Positions 35,849 to 45,866 are shown, counted from the stretch's first letter. The stretch is DNA of 64,000 bases from Pseudomonas graminis (GCF_004364335.1 NZ_SOCR01000002.1:186001-250000), one strand, 5' to 3'. Made by a program: numbers and translations. The notes: generated by a model not told the origin, from the sequence alone.

Positions 35849-38422
35849 TCAGGCAAACTCGCAGGTCACGGCGGCTTCGTGATCAAGCGTTGCGTGCACA
35901 GACGTGAGACGTTGACCTGCCGCCATCGCGTCGAGCAACCGGTCAGCCACCCGGGGCACAACGTGAAGGTCCAGCAAGTGGTCGATCAGACGTGCGCCGC
36001 TGTCACCTTGGCTGCAGCGCTCAACCAGATGATCGACCAACGCCTCGGAAAATGTGAACGCCAGCTGACGGCGGTTCAGACGTTCTCTCAGACTTCCCAG
36101 TTTGATCTCGATCAGTTCACGCAGCACCGATCCGCTCACCGGGTAGTAAGGGACGACGCGCATGCGTGCCAGCAGCGCCGGTTTGAAGTGGCTGGCGAGG
36201 ACCGGACGGATACGCTCCTCGAGCACCTGCGCAGAGGGCCGCGCGCCATCGGAGCAGAGGTCACTGATGAGATCGCTTCCAAGGTTCGAGGTCATCAGGA
36301 TCAGCGTATTGCGGAAGTTGATCTCCCGCCCTTCCCCGTCGTTGGCCACGCCCTTGTCAAAGATTTGATAGAACAGGTTCAGCACGTCCGGATCAGCTTT
36401 CTCGACTTCATCGAGCAGGACCACGGAATACGGTTTCTGCCGCACCGCTTCGGTGAGCATGCCGCCTTCGCCGTAACCGACGTAGCCGGGCGGCGCGCCA
36501 ATCAGGCGCGAGACGGTGTGCTTCTCCTGAAACTCGGACATGTTGATGGTGGTGATGAAACGCTCGCCGCCGTACAGCAAGTCGGCGAGCGCCAGCGCGG
36601 TTTCTGTCTTGCCGACGCCGCTCGGCCCGACCAACAGGAACACGTCCACGGGTGCGTCAGGTTTGTTAAGGCCGGCTGCAGTGGCACGCATCGAACGATC
36701 AAGGGCGTGCACGGCTTGCTCCTGACCGCGAATACGGGCGCGCAGGTCAGTCGCAAAGGTGGTGATTTTGGCATTGTGCTCTCGCGCCAACTGCGCCAGG
36801 GGCACGCCGGTCCAGGCACTGATCACTTCGGCGACAAGACGCGGGCAGACCTCGAAGCTCACCAGCCGCTCCTGGGCCTGAGTCAGGGTGCGGTGAATCT
36901 CGTCACGCACGGTTTGCAGGTCTTCGATGCCTGGCGTTTTATCGGCATCACGGGCCTGCGCGAGTTGCTGGCGCACATCCAGAAGGCGCTCGGCCAGGCC
37001 TTTCTGTTCCAGCCAGAGGGATTCGAGCGCAAGGCGTTCTGCATCGGCAGCGCGCAGACGGTTTTCCAATGCTTCCAGGGCCGAATGATCAATGAGCAAA
37101 CCGGCTTCGGCGTCACGACGCAACGCCTGACGCTCACGGCTGCCTTCAGCCAGTTCGTTGCGCAGACGCTCAAGAGGTTGTGGCGCGGCGGCGAGGCTGA
37201 TGCGAACGCGGGCGCACGCCGTGTCGAGCACATCGACGGCCTTGTCCGGCAACTGGCGGCCGGCGAGATAGCGAGCAGACAATTCAGCGGCCGCCACCAC
37301 TGCGTCATCCCGCAAATAGATGCCATGGCTCCGTTCGTAGACGGGAGCAAGGCCCCGCAGAATGGTCACTGCCTCATCGACCGTCGGTTCGTGCAGCCGC
37401 ACCGGCTGAAACCGTCGGGCCAATGCCGGGTCTTTCTCGAAGTATTTTTTGTACTCGCTCCAGGTGGTCGCCGCGATGGTGCGCAGTTCGCCGCGCGCCA
37501 GGGCCGGCTTGAGCAGGTTGGCCGCATCGGAACCACCCGCATCACCGCCGGCCCCGATCAGGGTGTGGGCCTCGTCGATGAATAATATGATCGGCGTGGG
37601 GGATGCCTTGACCTCGTCGATCACGCCCTTGAGACGACGTTCGAACTCCCCTTTTACGCTGGCGCCGGCCTGCAACAGCCCCATGTCCAGCGACAGCAGC
37701 TCAACACCCTTTATGGCCTGCGGCACTTCCCCTGTGACGATGCGCGACGCCAACCCTTCAACTATCGCCGTCTTGCCAACACCGGCCTCACCCACGACGA
37801 TCGGATTGTTTTTCCGTCGGCGAGCGAGAATATCCACCATTTGCCGAATGGCGTCGTCTCGGCACAGCACCGGGTCGAGTTTGCCGTCCCGGGCCTGTTG
37901 GGTGAGGTTGTGGGTGAAGCGCGTCAGCAGTGACTCGCCGGCCGCACCCTGTTTGCCTGTGTCGGAATGCGCCTTCTGCGACAAGGCGAATGCTTTCAGT
38001 CGCTCGATATTCAGTCGGGCGAGCAATGCCTGATAACGGCTGCCGGCGTAGCGCATGGGGTTGCGCAACAGCGCAAGGATCAGCGCCCCTTGCTCAACCT
38101 GGGTCTGGCCCAGTTCAAGGCTGGCCGCAAGCAACGCATCCTGCAGCCACTGCACCAGTTCCGGCGCAAATACCGGGTTGCGGGAGGCGCTGTTTTCCAT
38201 CCTCACCTGCAGCGCAGCGCCGAGTTCACCCGCGTCCACACCGGCATCCTGCAGTGCGAGGAACAGCAGGCCCTGTGGGCGCTCCAGCAAGCACAGCAAC
38301 AGGTCTTCGATGAGGACCTTGCTGCCGCCACGTGCCACACAGCGTTCGGCGGCATGCTCCAGGTCGCGGCGGCTTTCGGCGTCAAGCGCCTGAATAAGTT
38401 GTTGCAGATTGACGTTACTCAT
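35849..38422 (-). CDS. clpV: T6SS AAA+ ATPase ClpV (TssH)
   Basis: An 857-residue Clp/Hsp100 protein. The N-terminal domain (1-150) is followed by two AAA+ modules: Walker A GEAGVGKT near 215 with Walker B ILFIDEAHTL, and Walker A GPSGVGKT near 610 with Walker B VVLLDEVEKA. The middle coiled-coil is short, as in ClpV. It disassembles contracted TssB/TssC sheaths for reuse. The ATG overlaps the tssG stop by four bases. Confidence 0.96.
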   Translation of the reverse strand: MSNVNLQQLIQALDAESRRDLEHAAERCVARGGSKVLIEDLLLCLLERPQGLLFLALQDAGVDAGELGAALQVRMENSASRNPVFAPELVQWLQDALLAASLELGQTQVEQGALILALLRNPMRYAGSRYQALLARLNIERLKAFALSQKAHSDTGKQGAAGESLLTRFTHNLTQQARDGKLDPVLCRDDAIRQMVDILARRRKNNPIVVGEAGVGKTAIVEGLASRIVTGEVPQAIKGVELLSLDMGLLQAGASVKGEFERRLKGVIDEVKASPTPIILFIDEAHTLIGAGGDAGGSDAANLLKPALARGELRTIAATTWSEYKKYFEKDPALARRFQPVRLHEPTVDEAVTILRGLAPVYERSHGIYLRDDAVVAAAELSARYLAGRQLPDKAVDVLDTACARVRISLAAAPQPLERLRNELAEGSRERQALRRDAEAGLLIDHSALEALENRLRAADAERLALESLWLEQKGLAERLLDVRQQLAQARDADKTPGIEDLQTVRDEIHRTLTQAQERLVSFEVCPRLVAEVISAWTGVPLAQLAREHNAKITTFATDLRARIRGQEQAVHALDRSMRATAAGLNKPDAPVDVFLLVGPSGVGKTETALALADLLYGGERFITTINMSEFQEKHTVSRLIGAPPGYVGYGEGGMLTEAVRQKPYSVVLLDEVEKADPDVLNLFYQIFDKGVANDGEGREINFRNTLILMTSNLGSDLISDLCSDGARPSAQVLEERIRPVLASHFKPALLARMRVVPYYPVSGSVLRELIEIKLGSLRERLNRRQLAFTFSEALVDHLVERCSQGDSGARLIDHLLDLHVVPRVADRLLDAMAAGQRLTSVHATLDHEAAVTCEFA

Positions 38423-39441
38423 CGTTCGGCTGTCCTTAATGATTGGCTACCCAGGGTCACCACGCCGTCCGCACGTTCGCGGCCCAGCCAACTGGTCCAT
38501 CCCAGGCGACATGCGTTCTGTCCGGCCAGGCGCAGTTCGCGAATTTCTTCCTGACGCAGCGCCAGGCGGACGTCGTAATCAAGTGGGTCACGCAGCGTGA
38601 ATCTCACCAATGCGCACAGCGGCTGGTAGCCCGTGCCGATTGGCAGGAACTCGTGGAAACGCTGCCAGCCAAGCTCTCGAACATGAATGCGGAACTTGCC
38701 ACTGCGGTCGCGAACGTGTTCGCCGAGCACCAGGTCCTCGCCCAGCTGGCTATTGGCTCGGCCAAGGCTGTTGCGTTGCTCTTCGAGAATGCCCACGCGA
38801 CGCTCCATGCACTGTTCGATCGTCAGCTCGGCATGTTTGAAGTAGTACCGCAGCACCGCCTCGATCAGCGCCGCCGAATGTGCGCGCAGGCTGAGCAAAC
38901 CCAGGTACGGCAGCAGTCGCTTCCAGTTCAGCTCCCGCGCACTTCGAATCTCCTCGCTGCCCAGTCCGATCAGCGAGAACAGCTGCGAAGAAAACGGATC
39001 GATTGCGCCGCTTTCAAAACAGGCGCGGTAGCGATATTTAGTCCAGATCGGCAGCATCAGCCGATGCAGGCGATGGTGAAACAGATCGAGGAACTGGCGG
39101 GTCGGATTCCCCTCCTCGTTGTCGCCCAGTGCCTGCTCGCTATAAAACGCAGGCAAGGGTGATCCGGACCCGACAAGGCCCAGCGGGTTTAATCGCAGGC
39201 GCGCGCGCATCAGCCCGGACTCTTCAAAAAACTCCACGCGGTCCACATCACTTCCTGGAAAGCCCAGGCTCGGGTTGGCCTGGAATTCCAGCAGGTCGTA
39301 CAAGTCGTCATCGTTCAGACGCGGATGCTCAGTGCGCAACCGGTCGATGACCAGCAAGACGGCCTGAAACAGCGAGTATTCGCGTATGCCTTGGGTCAGC
39401 CCGCTCAAAGCAGGGGCTGCAGGCCCATACGGGGTGTCCAT
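38419..39441 (-). CDS. tssG: T6SS baseplate protein TssG
   Basis: A 340-residue protein of the TssG/ImpH family (PF06996). Typical segments are REYSLFQAVLLVIDRL, PSLGFPGSDV and FLDLFHHRLHRLMLPIWTKYRY. It forms the baseplate wedge with TssE, TssF and TssK. Its start lies inside the 3' end of tssF (37-base overlap) and its stop overlaps clpV, so the block is tightly coupled. Confidence 0.95.
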   Translation of the reverse strand: MDTPYGPAAPALSGLTQGIREYSLFQAVLLVIDRLRTEHPRLNDDDLYDLLEFQANPSLGFPGSDVDRVEFFEESGLMRARLRLNPLGLVGSGSPLPAFYSEQALGDNEEGNPTRQFLDLFHHRLHRLMLPIWTKYRYRACFESGAIDPFSSQLFSLIGLGSEEIRSARELNWKRLLPYLGLLSLRAHSAALIEAVLRYYFKHAELTIEQCMERRVGILEEQRNSLGRANSQLGEDLVLGEHVRDRSGKFRIHVRELGWQRFHEFLPIGTGYQPLCALVRFTLRDPLDYDVRLALRQEEIRELRLAGQNACRLGWTSWLGRERADGVVTLGSQSLRTAER

Positions 39442-41192
39442 TGGTACACGTCCCCCTGTGTGCTCTTCACGCGCAGCTCGTGATACGAATTGAGGCTGGC
39501 GTAAAGTGCAAAAAACTCATTGAGAACAGAGGCGAACACGAACACGTCGCCCTCGCCGATATAGCCTTGCGGGTCGATGGTCAGCTCGGTGCGCAATCCG
39601 CGTACCGGCAGCCCTCTGTGCAGCCGGTCGACATGCTGGTGGCTGATTGACTTGAGCCCGCCCAGCAGGCGCTTGCTGACTTTTTCTGCGTGGGGGTCGT
39701 AATAGCGCGGCAGGTCGTATGTTTCGAGGATCACCTTCAAGGCGTTGACGTCCGCCAGGGACAGGTAGTTAAGCGACATGTTGCTGATCAGCTTCCACAG
39801 AAAGTCCCGGTTCAGCGGCGGCGCATAACTGGGTGTGGCCGGGGTGATATTGCGGAAGGTCAGAAATTCCGGTGTCTGCTCGCAGGCGATGCAAATGTCA
39901 CCCAGCTTGAGCCTGCGCGGCAGGTTCTGATTGGTGCACATCATCTCGACCGACAGTGTTTCAGAGGCTTCGGTGTGACGGATGCCGAAGCTCAGGTAGG
40001 TGTCGAGGCCATCGTGCAGCGACGATGAACGCTGGCGAATGCTGTAATGGGGACGGCGGTTCGGCACATCGAAACTGGGGTCATGCTCGAAGGACTCGAA
40101 GGGCACGTAGGCCTCGTAACCCAGGCCCCCGGGCTTCCAGCCGATCACGGATTCGACCGAAAACACGCCGCAATTTTCCGGGCTGTAGAGCGACGGCATC
40201 AACAGGTACTCGTCCTGTTTGCCCTCAAGGCGTATCGGCGAGGCGTCATGCTTGAACAGGTTCACGATGGGCGTGCAATGGAGCTTCACGTTGTCCAGCG
40301 TAGGGCGCAGTCGCTGGACGACGCTCTTGCGAATGTCGAAACGCAATGCAAGCCCGCGCATTTGTCTGAGCGTGTCGTCCGGCAATCCGGCGAGCACGTT
40401 CAGGCCATTCACGTCCACGAACAGAAACTTGTCCTGGAAGGCGAAGTACTCCTGCAGGTAGCGATAGCCGCGAAAGGTGTTCAGCGGATACGGAATCAGC
40501 GCTTCGTCTTCGGCAAACCCCACGGGCTGAATACGATCCCCGGGCACTTTGAATGCCAGGGGCATTCCGTTAACGCCGTGTATGGACTTGCCATCCCCGT
40601 CCAGCGGCACCAGCTCGATGCTCTCCAGATTGCGCAGAAGGCTTAGATAGAGCATCTGGCTGATGTAGCGCTCGCCAGCAAAATGCAGGCGCAAACGGCT
40701 TAATTCCAACTCGCCAAAATGGCCTTCGCCGCTCATCCCCAGACGCAAGCTCAACAGCGAGCCCTCGCCCTTGACCGAGTACGTCAGTTCCACCAGATCC
40801 AGCGCCTGAACGTCGGTTGGGTAGCACGTGCGAAAGCGGCACTGCACGCCATCGATCGGCACGCTGTCCACCGGCGTACCCCGCTCCACCCTCAGCGCAG
40901 GCCCTGCCCGCTTCAAGGGGTCAAACTGGAGAATGCTGAAGGCCGGCAGTGGCTGCATGTAATTGGGCCACAGCAGATGCATCAGCGAATGGCTGAGCTC
41001 AGGCAGCTCGTCATCGAGCTTCTGCCGCAGGCGTCCGGTCAGGAACGCAAAGCCCTCCAGCAACCGTTCCACGTCCGGATCCCGCCCGGCCTGCCCCAGA
41101 AAAGGCGCCAACGCCGGACTGCGCTCGGCGAATCGACGACCTAACTGGCGAAGCGCGGTGAGTTCGCTTTGGTAGTAGTGGTTAAAGGACAT
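39405..41192 (-). CDS. tssF: T6SS baseplate protein TssF
   Basis: A 595-residue protein of the TssF/ImpG family (PF05947). The N-terminus MSFNHYYQSELTALRQLGRR with FAERSPALAPFLG and DPDVERLLEGFAFL is characteristic, and LWPNYMQPLPAFSI follows. It builds baseplate wedges with TssG and TssE. ATG 41192 has GAAGGT eight bases upstream; a start 33 bases earlier is less likely. It lies 107 bases after tssE, the largest gap in this part of the operon. Confidence 0.95.
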   Translation of the reverse strand: MSFNHYYQSELTALRQLGRRFAERSPALAPFLGQAGRDPDVERLLEGFAFLTGRLRQKLDDELPELSHSLMHLLWPNYMQPLPAFSILQFDPLKRAGPALRVERGTPVDSVPIDGVQCRFRTCYPTDVQALDLVELTYSVKGEGSLLSLRLGMSGEGHFGELELSRLRLHFAGERYISQMLYLSLLRNLESIELVPLDGDGKSIHGVNGMPLAFKVPGDRIQPVGFAEDEALIPYPLNTFRGYRYLQEYFAFQDKFLFVDVNGLNVLAGLPDDTLRQMRGLALRFDIRKSVVQRLRPTLDNVKLHCTPIVNLFKHDASPIRLEGKQDEYLLMPSLYSPENCGVFSVESVIGWKPGGLGYEAYVPFESFEHDPSFDVPNRRPHYSIRQRSSSLHDGLDTYLSFGIRHTEASETLSVEMMCTNQNLPRRLKLGDICIACEQTPEFLTFRNITPATPSYAPPLNRDFLWKLISNMSLNYLSLADVNALKVILETYDLPRYYDPHAEKVSKRLLGGLKSISHQHVDRLHRGLPVRGLRTELTIDPQGYIGEGDVFVFASVLNEFFALYASLNSYHELRVKSTQGDVYQWTPRMGLQPLL

Positions 41193-41299
41193 GGTATTAC
41201 CTTCGGGCGGAGCTGTTTGGTTCAAGGGTGGGGGTGCGGAAACACCGTCTGCTGGCGCCTTATGTCATCCGTGCACTCCCAGGCAGCGAGTTCCTGACA

Positions 41300-41719
41300 T
41301 CAGGTTTTTCTGTGGTTGACCTGTACCTGACCGCCACCCTCCAGACGTGCGGCGAACGTCACCTGACGCTTGAAACCCTCAACCTCCAGCAACCCTTCGA
41401 TCGTGAAGGCGAGACGAAGCGGGTCGTTGTCGTGGGGCAGTGAGACAACCCGGACGCTGCTGAGACGGGGCTCGTAGGTTTCGATGAAGACCTCGATAGC
41501 GAGCCGCGCCTTCGTCAGAGCATCATGAAGGCTCAACCGCATGTCATTGAGATCCGGCAGCCCGTAGTCCGAAAGCGTCTGCACGCTCCCAGCCCGGGTA
41601 CTGAGCATCTTGGCCAGATGGGCAGCCACCGACGCCGTCGCTGCGTCTTCGCGGCTCCAGCCGACGCGCTTGTCTGCGTCGCCACCCAGGCGTTCGAAAA
41701 GGCTGCCGTATCCCGTCAT
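41300..41719 (-). CDS. tssE: T6SS baseplate protein TssE (gp25-like)
   Basis: A 139-residue protein of the phage T4 gp25/GPW family. MTGYGSLFERLGGD at the start, YGLPDLNDMRLS in the middle and a segment around IEVFIETYEPRLSSVRV carrying the family Glu-x-x-Glu-Pro-Arg-like core are visible. It links the sheath to the baseplate. It starts 13 bases after the tssC stop. Confidence 0.95.
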   Translation of the reverse strand: MTGYGSLFERLGGDADKRVGWSREDAATASVAAHLAKMLSTRAGSVQTLSDYGLPDLNDMRLSLHDALTKARLAIEVFIETYEPRLSSVRVVSLPHDNDPLRLAFTIEGLLEVEGFKRQVTFAARLEGGGQVQVNHRKT

Positions 41720-41732
41720 GCGTCGAATCCCT

Positions 41733-43208
41733 TCACTCTTTGTCCAGCTTGCCCACCAGCGACAGGGTGAAATCGGCGCCCATGTATTTGAAATGCGGGC
41801 GCACGTTCAAGCTAACGCGATACCAGCCGGGTTCGCCCTCCACGTCACTGACGATGATCTGCGCGGCACGCAGGGGACGACGCCCACGGACTTCGGCGCT
41901 CGGATTCTCCTGATCGGCGACGTACTGACGGATCCATTTGTTCAGTTCCAGCTCGAGGTCGGTGCGTTCTTTCCAGGAACCCAGCTGCTCGCGTTGCAGA
42001 ACTTTCAAATAGTGAGCAAGACGGTTGACGATCATCATGTAGGGCAGCTGGGTGCCGAGTTTGTAGTTCAGCTCCGCCGCCTTGCCTTCCGCGCTGGTGC
42101 CGAAAAACTTCGACTTCTGTACCGAGCTGGCGGAGAAGAACGCCGCGTTGTCTGAGCCCTTGCGCATGGTCAGGGAGATGAAACCCTCGTCCGCCAGTTC
42201 GTATTCACGCCGATCGCTGACCAGTACTTCGGTAGGGATCTTGGTTTCGATTTCACCCATGCTTTCGAAGTGATGCAGCGGCAAATCCTCGACTGCGCCA
42301 CCGCTCTGCGGGCCGATGATGTTCGGGCACCAGCGGAATTTGGCGAAGCTGTCGGTCAGCTTCGTACCGAAGGCGTACGCCGTGTTACCCCACAGATAGT
42401 GCTCATGGCTGTTGGCAACGGTTTCCTTGTAGACGAACGACTTGACCGGGTTCTCTTCAGGGTCGTAAGGGTTGCGCAGCAGGAAGCGCGGCACCGTCAG
42501 GCCGACGTAACGGGCGTCTTCGGACTGACGGAAGCTTTGCCATTTGGCGAACTGCGGGCCCTCGAAATGATCCTTCAGATCTTTCAGGTCAGGCAGGCCG
42601 GTGAAGCTTTCCAGGCCGAAGAACCTGGGGCCGGCGGCGGCGATGAACGGCGCGTGGGACATGCAGGCGACGCTGGAAACGTACTGCATCAGCTTCACGT
42701 CCGGTGAACTGGGGGACATGAAGTAGTTGGCGATGATCGCCCCCACAGGCTGCCCACCGAACTGGCCGTACTCAGCGGTGTAGATATGTTTGTAAAGGCC
42801 GGCTTGCATGACCTCGGGTGAGTCTTCGAAATCCTCCAGCAAGTCCTCTTTGGACACGTTGAGGATTTCAATCTTGATGTTCTCGCGGAAGTCGGTCCGC
42901 TCGACCAGCAATTGCAGTCCACGCCAGGACGACTCAAGCGACTGGAAGTCCGGGTGGTGCAGAATCTCGTCCATCTGGCGGCCGAGCTTGGCATCGATCT
43001 CGGCAATCATGCGGTCAACCATCGCCTTCTTGACCGGCTCACCCGCGTTTTGCGGTTTGAGCAGCTCTTCGATAAACGCCGATACGCCGCGCCTGGCGAT
43101 GCCATATGCGTCTTCATCTCGAGGCAGACGGGTTTCGGCGATGATGCTGTCGAGAATGCTGGACTCGCCGGATGCTTTGCTCTGCTGCTGCGCTGGTGTA
43201 GTAGTCAT
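41733..43208 (-). CDS. tssC: T6SS sheath large subunit TssC (VipB)
   Basis: A 491-residue protein of the VipB/EvpB family. LLVERTDFRENIKIEILNVS, PVGAIIANYFMSPS, PFIAAAGPRFFGL and the C-terminal EGEPGWYRVSLNVRPHFKYM are family signatures. It assembles with TssB into the contractile sheath. The gap from tssB is 25 bases. Confidence 0.97.
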   Translation of the reverse strand: MTTTPAQQQSKASGESSILDSIIAETRLPRDEDAYGIARRGVSAFIEELLKPQNAGEPVKKAMVDRMIAEIDAKLGRQMDEILHHPDFQSLESSWRGLQLLVERTDFRENIKIEILNVSKEDLLEDFEDSPEVMQAGLYKHIYTAEYGQFGGQPVGAIIANYFMSPSSPDVKLMQYVSSVACMSHAPFIAAAGPRFFGLESFTGLPDLKDLKDHFEGPQFAKWQSFRQSEDARYVGLTVPRFLLRNPYDPEENPVKSFVYKETVANSHEHYLWGNTAYAFGTKLTDSFAKFRWCPNIIGPQSGGAVEDLPLHHFESMGEIETKIPTEVLVSDRREYELADEGFISLTMRKGSDNAAFFSASSVQKSKFFGTSAEGKAAELNYKLGTQLPYMMIVNRLAHYLKVLQREQLGSWKERTDLELELNKWIRQYVADQENPSAEVRGRRPLRAAQIIVSDVEGEPGWYRVSLNVRPHFKYMGADFTLSLVGKLDKE

Positions 43209-43233
43209 GATGTTGGTTCCTTGGCGGATGGAC

Positions 43234-43737
43234 TCAGGTGTCCTGGGCGGCGGCGTTCAAACCCAGCTCGCCGAGCACGCGATCACGGGACTCGCCGTCG
43301 GCAAGGACGCCTTCGATGGCTTTGCGAAAGGCGGGCGCGTTACCCAGCGGTCCTTTTACCGCCACCAGAGCGTCGCGCAGTTCCATCAGTTTTTTCAGTT
43401 CGGGTACCTGGTCAACGAGGGAGGCCGGATTGAAGTCCTTCATCGATTTGACGTGCAGTTGCACCGCCAGCTCTTCATTGCCCTCATCCTCTTGCAGACG
43501 GTTTGGCACGCTCAGCGTCAGGCTCAGGGCCTGCTTCGCCAGCACCTCGTCAAACGTCATCTTGTCGATGCTGATCGGCTTGCGCTCTTCGACTTTTCGC
43601 TCGTCTTTACGCAGGGTGTAATCACCGATCGCGAGCAGCTTCAGCGGCAGCTCGATCTCTTCCTGCGCACCACCCGTGGCGGGTTTGAACGTGACATTGA
43701 TACGTTCTTTAGGGGCTACCGATCCTTCTTTGGCCAT
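43234..43737 (-). CDS. tssB: T6SS sheath small subunit TssB (VipA)
   Basis: A 167-residue protein of the VipA family (PF05591). The N-terminus KERINVTFKPATGGAQEEIE with LPLKLLAIGDYT and the C-terminal LRDALVAVKGPLGNAPAFRK are typical. It pairs with TssC in the sheath and offers the ClpV binding site. It starts 32 bases after the tssA stop. Confidence 0.97.
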   Translation of the reverse strand: MAKEGSVAPKERINVTFKPATGGAQEEIELPLKLLAIGDYTLRKDERKVEERKPISIDKMTFDEVLAKQALSLTLSVPNRLQEDEGNEELAVQLHVKSMKDFNPASLVDQVPELKKLMELRDALVAVKGPLGNAPAFRKAIEGVLADGESRDRVLGELGLNAAAQDT

Positions 43738-43769
43738 GGCCGTTCTCCTGGTAATTAGGGCCCAGAGGC

Positions 43770-45326
43770 CTATTCAAGTACGACTTCGAGGTCGAGGTGG
43801 CAGAGCCTGCGATAAACCTCTTCCTTGCGCTCCCGGGATCCATGACCCTGAGGCAGCAATTCGAAACAGCTGTGCAAGAGATGCAGCACCTGCAGCGCGA
43901 GATCAGGCTCCCAGGCATTGATGCCAGAGTCCTGCAGGGTTTGGTCGAGGGTTTCGAGCTGGGTCCTGGCGAGTTCGTATTTCCTGGCGGTGAAGCACAG
44001 CCGCGCCAGAGCGAATTGCCAGAAAAATCGTGCACGCCCGCCCCGGGCGCTGTGCAGGCCTTGCTTGAGAAGCTGTACAGCGGCTCTGAGTCCGTCATTG
44101 CGCAGTACCGGGATCGCGCTCTCCAGGGCGGATTCCCAGGCCGGCTGCTCATCGGTGGGGGCGACGCTGCGAGGCGCACTGGCAGCCTGCAGGCGAGGCA
44201 TGACGCTGGCGCCTATCCAGGCGCGAGTCGCCTGATCCGCAAACGGGGTGCCGTCATAAAAGCGCAGTTCGATTACTCCCGGCAGCCGCTGAATCAACAG
44301 CGCAAATTGAATTTCTACCTCGCGCATGGCCGGCTCGGCGTTCATCGCGTGCAGACACTCCCAGACCATTCGCTGGCCATCGAACCAGAACGGCGCCTTT
44401 GCCAGACTCGCCTCCAGCTCGACAAGCAGGTTGGCGTAGTTGCCCTGATCGTACTGGTCTCGATAGCCCTTGAGCTTGTCTGGCGGAAGCCCGCGCAGCG
44501 CGGTGATATGCTCTGCGTTGCGCTCTGGGAGTGCTTCGATAGGCAACCACAGCAGTGTCCGATTCAGGCGCAACGCGCGCAGGTCGCCGGCTTTTTGCTG
44601 GAGCCACCAGGCACACAACGAGCGCGCCCTGTCCTGCTGAAATCGCAGTGACGTGTGCGCGTCTTTCTCGCTGGCGATCAGCGCATTGGGAAGGAGTGAC
44701 TGGGTAGCAGGCGGCGTGACTGGCGCGTCGGCGCTCCCAGCCATCCCGGCGTCGGGGAGATCGTGAACCGCGCGTTGGGCCATATTTTTCAAACGCCGGG
44801 AGATCGGCAACAGCAAAGGTGCGTCGTCGCCCATGTGTTGTGTAAACACCTTATCAAGGTCTTCGAGTATCTCGACGAGGCGACCGAACAGCGGTAACTG
44901 CGCTTTGATTGCGACGTGATCAAAAAGCACTTGCTCTAGACGGGGGAGCAGCCAGCCGATGGCTGCGGAGCGGGTACGGGCCTTGACGGGATGAACTTCA
45001 TCCCAATGGTGCAGGCAAAGATGGTGAATAAGCCCAAGTCCTGCCAACAGCCCCTGGAAAGACTCGCGCTGATGCAAGGCCCACGTAAGCCAGGCCGCGA
45101 CGCGAAGATCCTTGGATTGGGTGCGAAGCAGGTGTTCACTTTGTTCACGCACTTTCAGCCAGTCGATCTGAACCGTTTCGTGTATGGATTGAGCTTTGTT
45201 GACTTCACTTTCCAACGCCTCGTATTCAGTTGAAAAACGAACGTCTTCACCCGCGAAGCTCTCGGTGGATATAGAGGCTCTAGCAGCTTCGAGATAATAT
45301 TCAGAAAGTTGGCTTGAGAAAGACAT
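43770..45326 (-). CDS. tssA: T6SS cap/assembly protein TssA (ImpA_N plus VasJ-type C-terminus)
   Basis: A 518-residue protein. The ImpA_N domain is at about 15-115 (GEDVRFSTEYEALESEVNKA, then WLTWALHQRESFQGLLAGLG). The C-terminal part has the helical VasJ-type domain (ARLCFTARKYELARTQLETL, LALQVLHLLHSCFELLPQG). TssA proteins prime tail-tube and sheath assembly. It is the first gene of the minus-strand T6SS operon. The region ahead, shared with divergent hcp, holds the regulatory sites. Only a weak GAAGA is seen before the ATG. Confidence 0.93.
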   Translation of the reverse strand: MSFSSQLSEYYLEAARASISTESFAGEDVRFSTEYEALESEVNKAQSIHETVQIDWLKVREQSEHLLRTQSKDLRVAAWLTWALHQRESFQGLLAGLGLIHHLCLHHWDEVHPVKARTRSAAIGWLLPRLEQVLFDHVAIKAQLPLFGRLVEILEDLDKVFTQHMGDDAPLLLPISRRLKNMAQRAVHDLPDAGMAGSADAPVTPPATQSLLPNALIASEKDAHTSLRFQQDRARSLCAWWLQQKAGDLRALRLNRTLLWLPIEALPERNAEHITALRGLPPDKLKGYRDQYDQGNYANLLVELEASLAKAPFWFDGQRMVWECLHAMNAEPAMREVEIQFALLIQRLPGVIELRFYDGTPFADQATRAWIGASVMPRLQAASAPRSVAPTDEQPAWESALESAIPVLRNDGLRAAVQLLKQGLHSARGGRARFFWQFALARLCFTARKYELARTQLETLDQTLQDSGINAWEPDLALQVLHLLHSCFELLPQGHGSRERKEEVYRRLCHLDLEVVLE

Positions 45327-45714
45327 TCGAGATCTTCAGTGTAAAACCGCACATGGCACCGACCATTAAATCGGCGAGCCTAATGAAACCAAATAAGCGC
45401 TAGTTGGGCAGTTTGATATGTAACAAAACCTCCGCCCTTCAGAGGCCGGGGATAATACTCAGCGCCAATGACACTATCAAGCTCTCTATAAACGCGATAA
45501 CTCCACTCAAGCTGTAGGACGTTTCTTTGATATTCAAGATTCAGGGCAACTTCCTACTCGTGTCTATTTCTGTCGATGCTTGAGCGGCGAGGAACGCCCA
45601 TCCAGAGCACAGGCGCGGTATCTCTCGATGATGCAAACAGATGTAAGAGTGTTTGAGCATTCTTCCTCAACTGATCTGCAATCACTGGCGTAAATCAATA
45701 GCACGTGGCCTCCA

Positions 45715-45732
45715 TGCGCAAGAACTTGCGCA
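45715..45732. promoter_or_regulatory. Enhancer-type palindrome 1 (tssA/hcp interval)
   Basis: TGCGCAAGAACTTGCGCA, with perfect eight-base arms around a two-base centre. It is the most distal of three related 18-bp sites upstream of the hcp sigma-54 promoter, about 190 bases from it. It is a likely binding site for the Sfa/VasH activator encoded in the cluster; the protein-site link is inference. Confidence 0.65.
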
Positions 45733-45797
45733 CTTCCTGATCGAAAAGTCGCTTACTGAAACTGTGCAACCCTTATAACGCGTACCTCGCAGATGAG

Positions 45798-45815
45798 TGC
45801 GCAAGAAGTTGCGCA
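45798..45815. promoter_or_regulatory. Enhancer-type palindrome 2 (tssA/hcp interval)
   Basis: TGCGCAAGAAGTTGCGCA: seven-base perfect arms around GAAG. Its start is 22 bases from that of palindrome 3, about two DNA turns, so proteins bound to both would lie on the same face. Confidence 0.7.
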
Positions 45816-45819
45816 ACAC

Positions 45820-45837
45820 TGTGCAACTTCTTGCGCA
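45820..45837. promoter_or_regulatory. Enhancer-type palindrome 3 (tssA/hcp interval)
   Basis: TGTGCAACTTCTTGCGCA, which is the reverse complement of palindrome 2 with one change. It ends about 86 bases before the -24 element of the hcp promoter, a usual distance for sigma-54 enhancer sites. Confidence 0.7.
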
Positions 45838-45850
45838 CATTCACGCCACA

Positions 45851-45866
45851 CTGTCATTTCTGACAC
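45851..45866. promoter_or_regulatory. Lux-box-like palindrome before hcp
   Basis: CTGTCATTTCTGACAC. The inner 14 bases TGTCATTTCTGACA are an exact reverse complement match to those at 50942-50955 before the acyl carrier protein gene. The 16-base CT-N12-AG geometry resembles LuxR-type boxes (one end base differs here). The binding protein is not known from the sequence. Confidence 0.5.

Noticed and set aside
35831-37585. 584-codon open frame antisense to clpV
   Set aside because: ClpV motifs cover the region; the antisense frame lacks domains.
45447-45470. Possible sigma-54 promoter toward tssA (TTGGCGCTGAGTATTA on minus strand)
   Set aside because: The -24 part fits but the -12 part (ATTA) does not; too weak to annotate.
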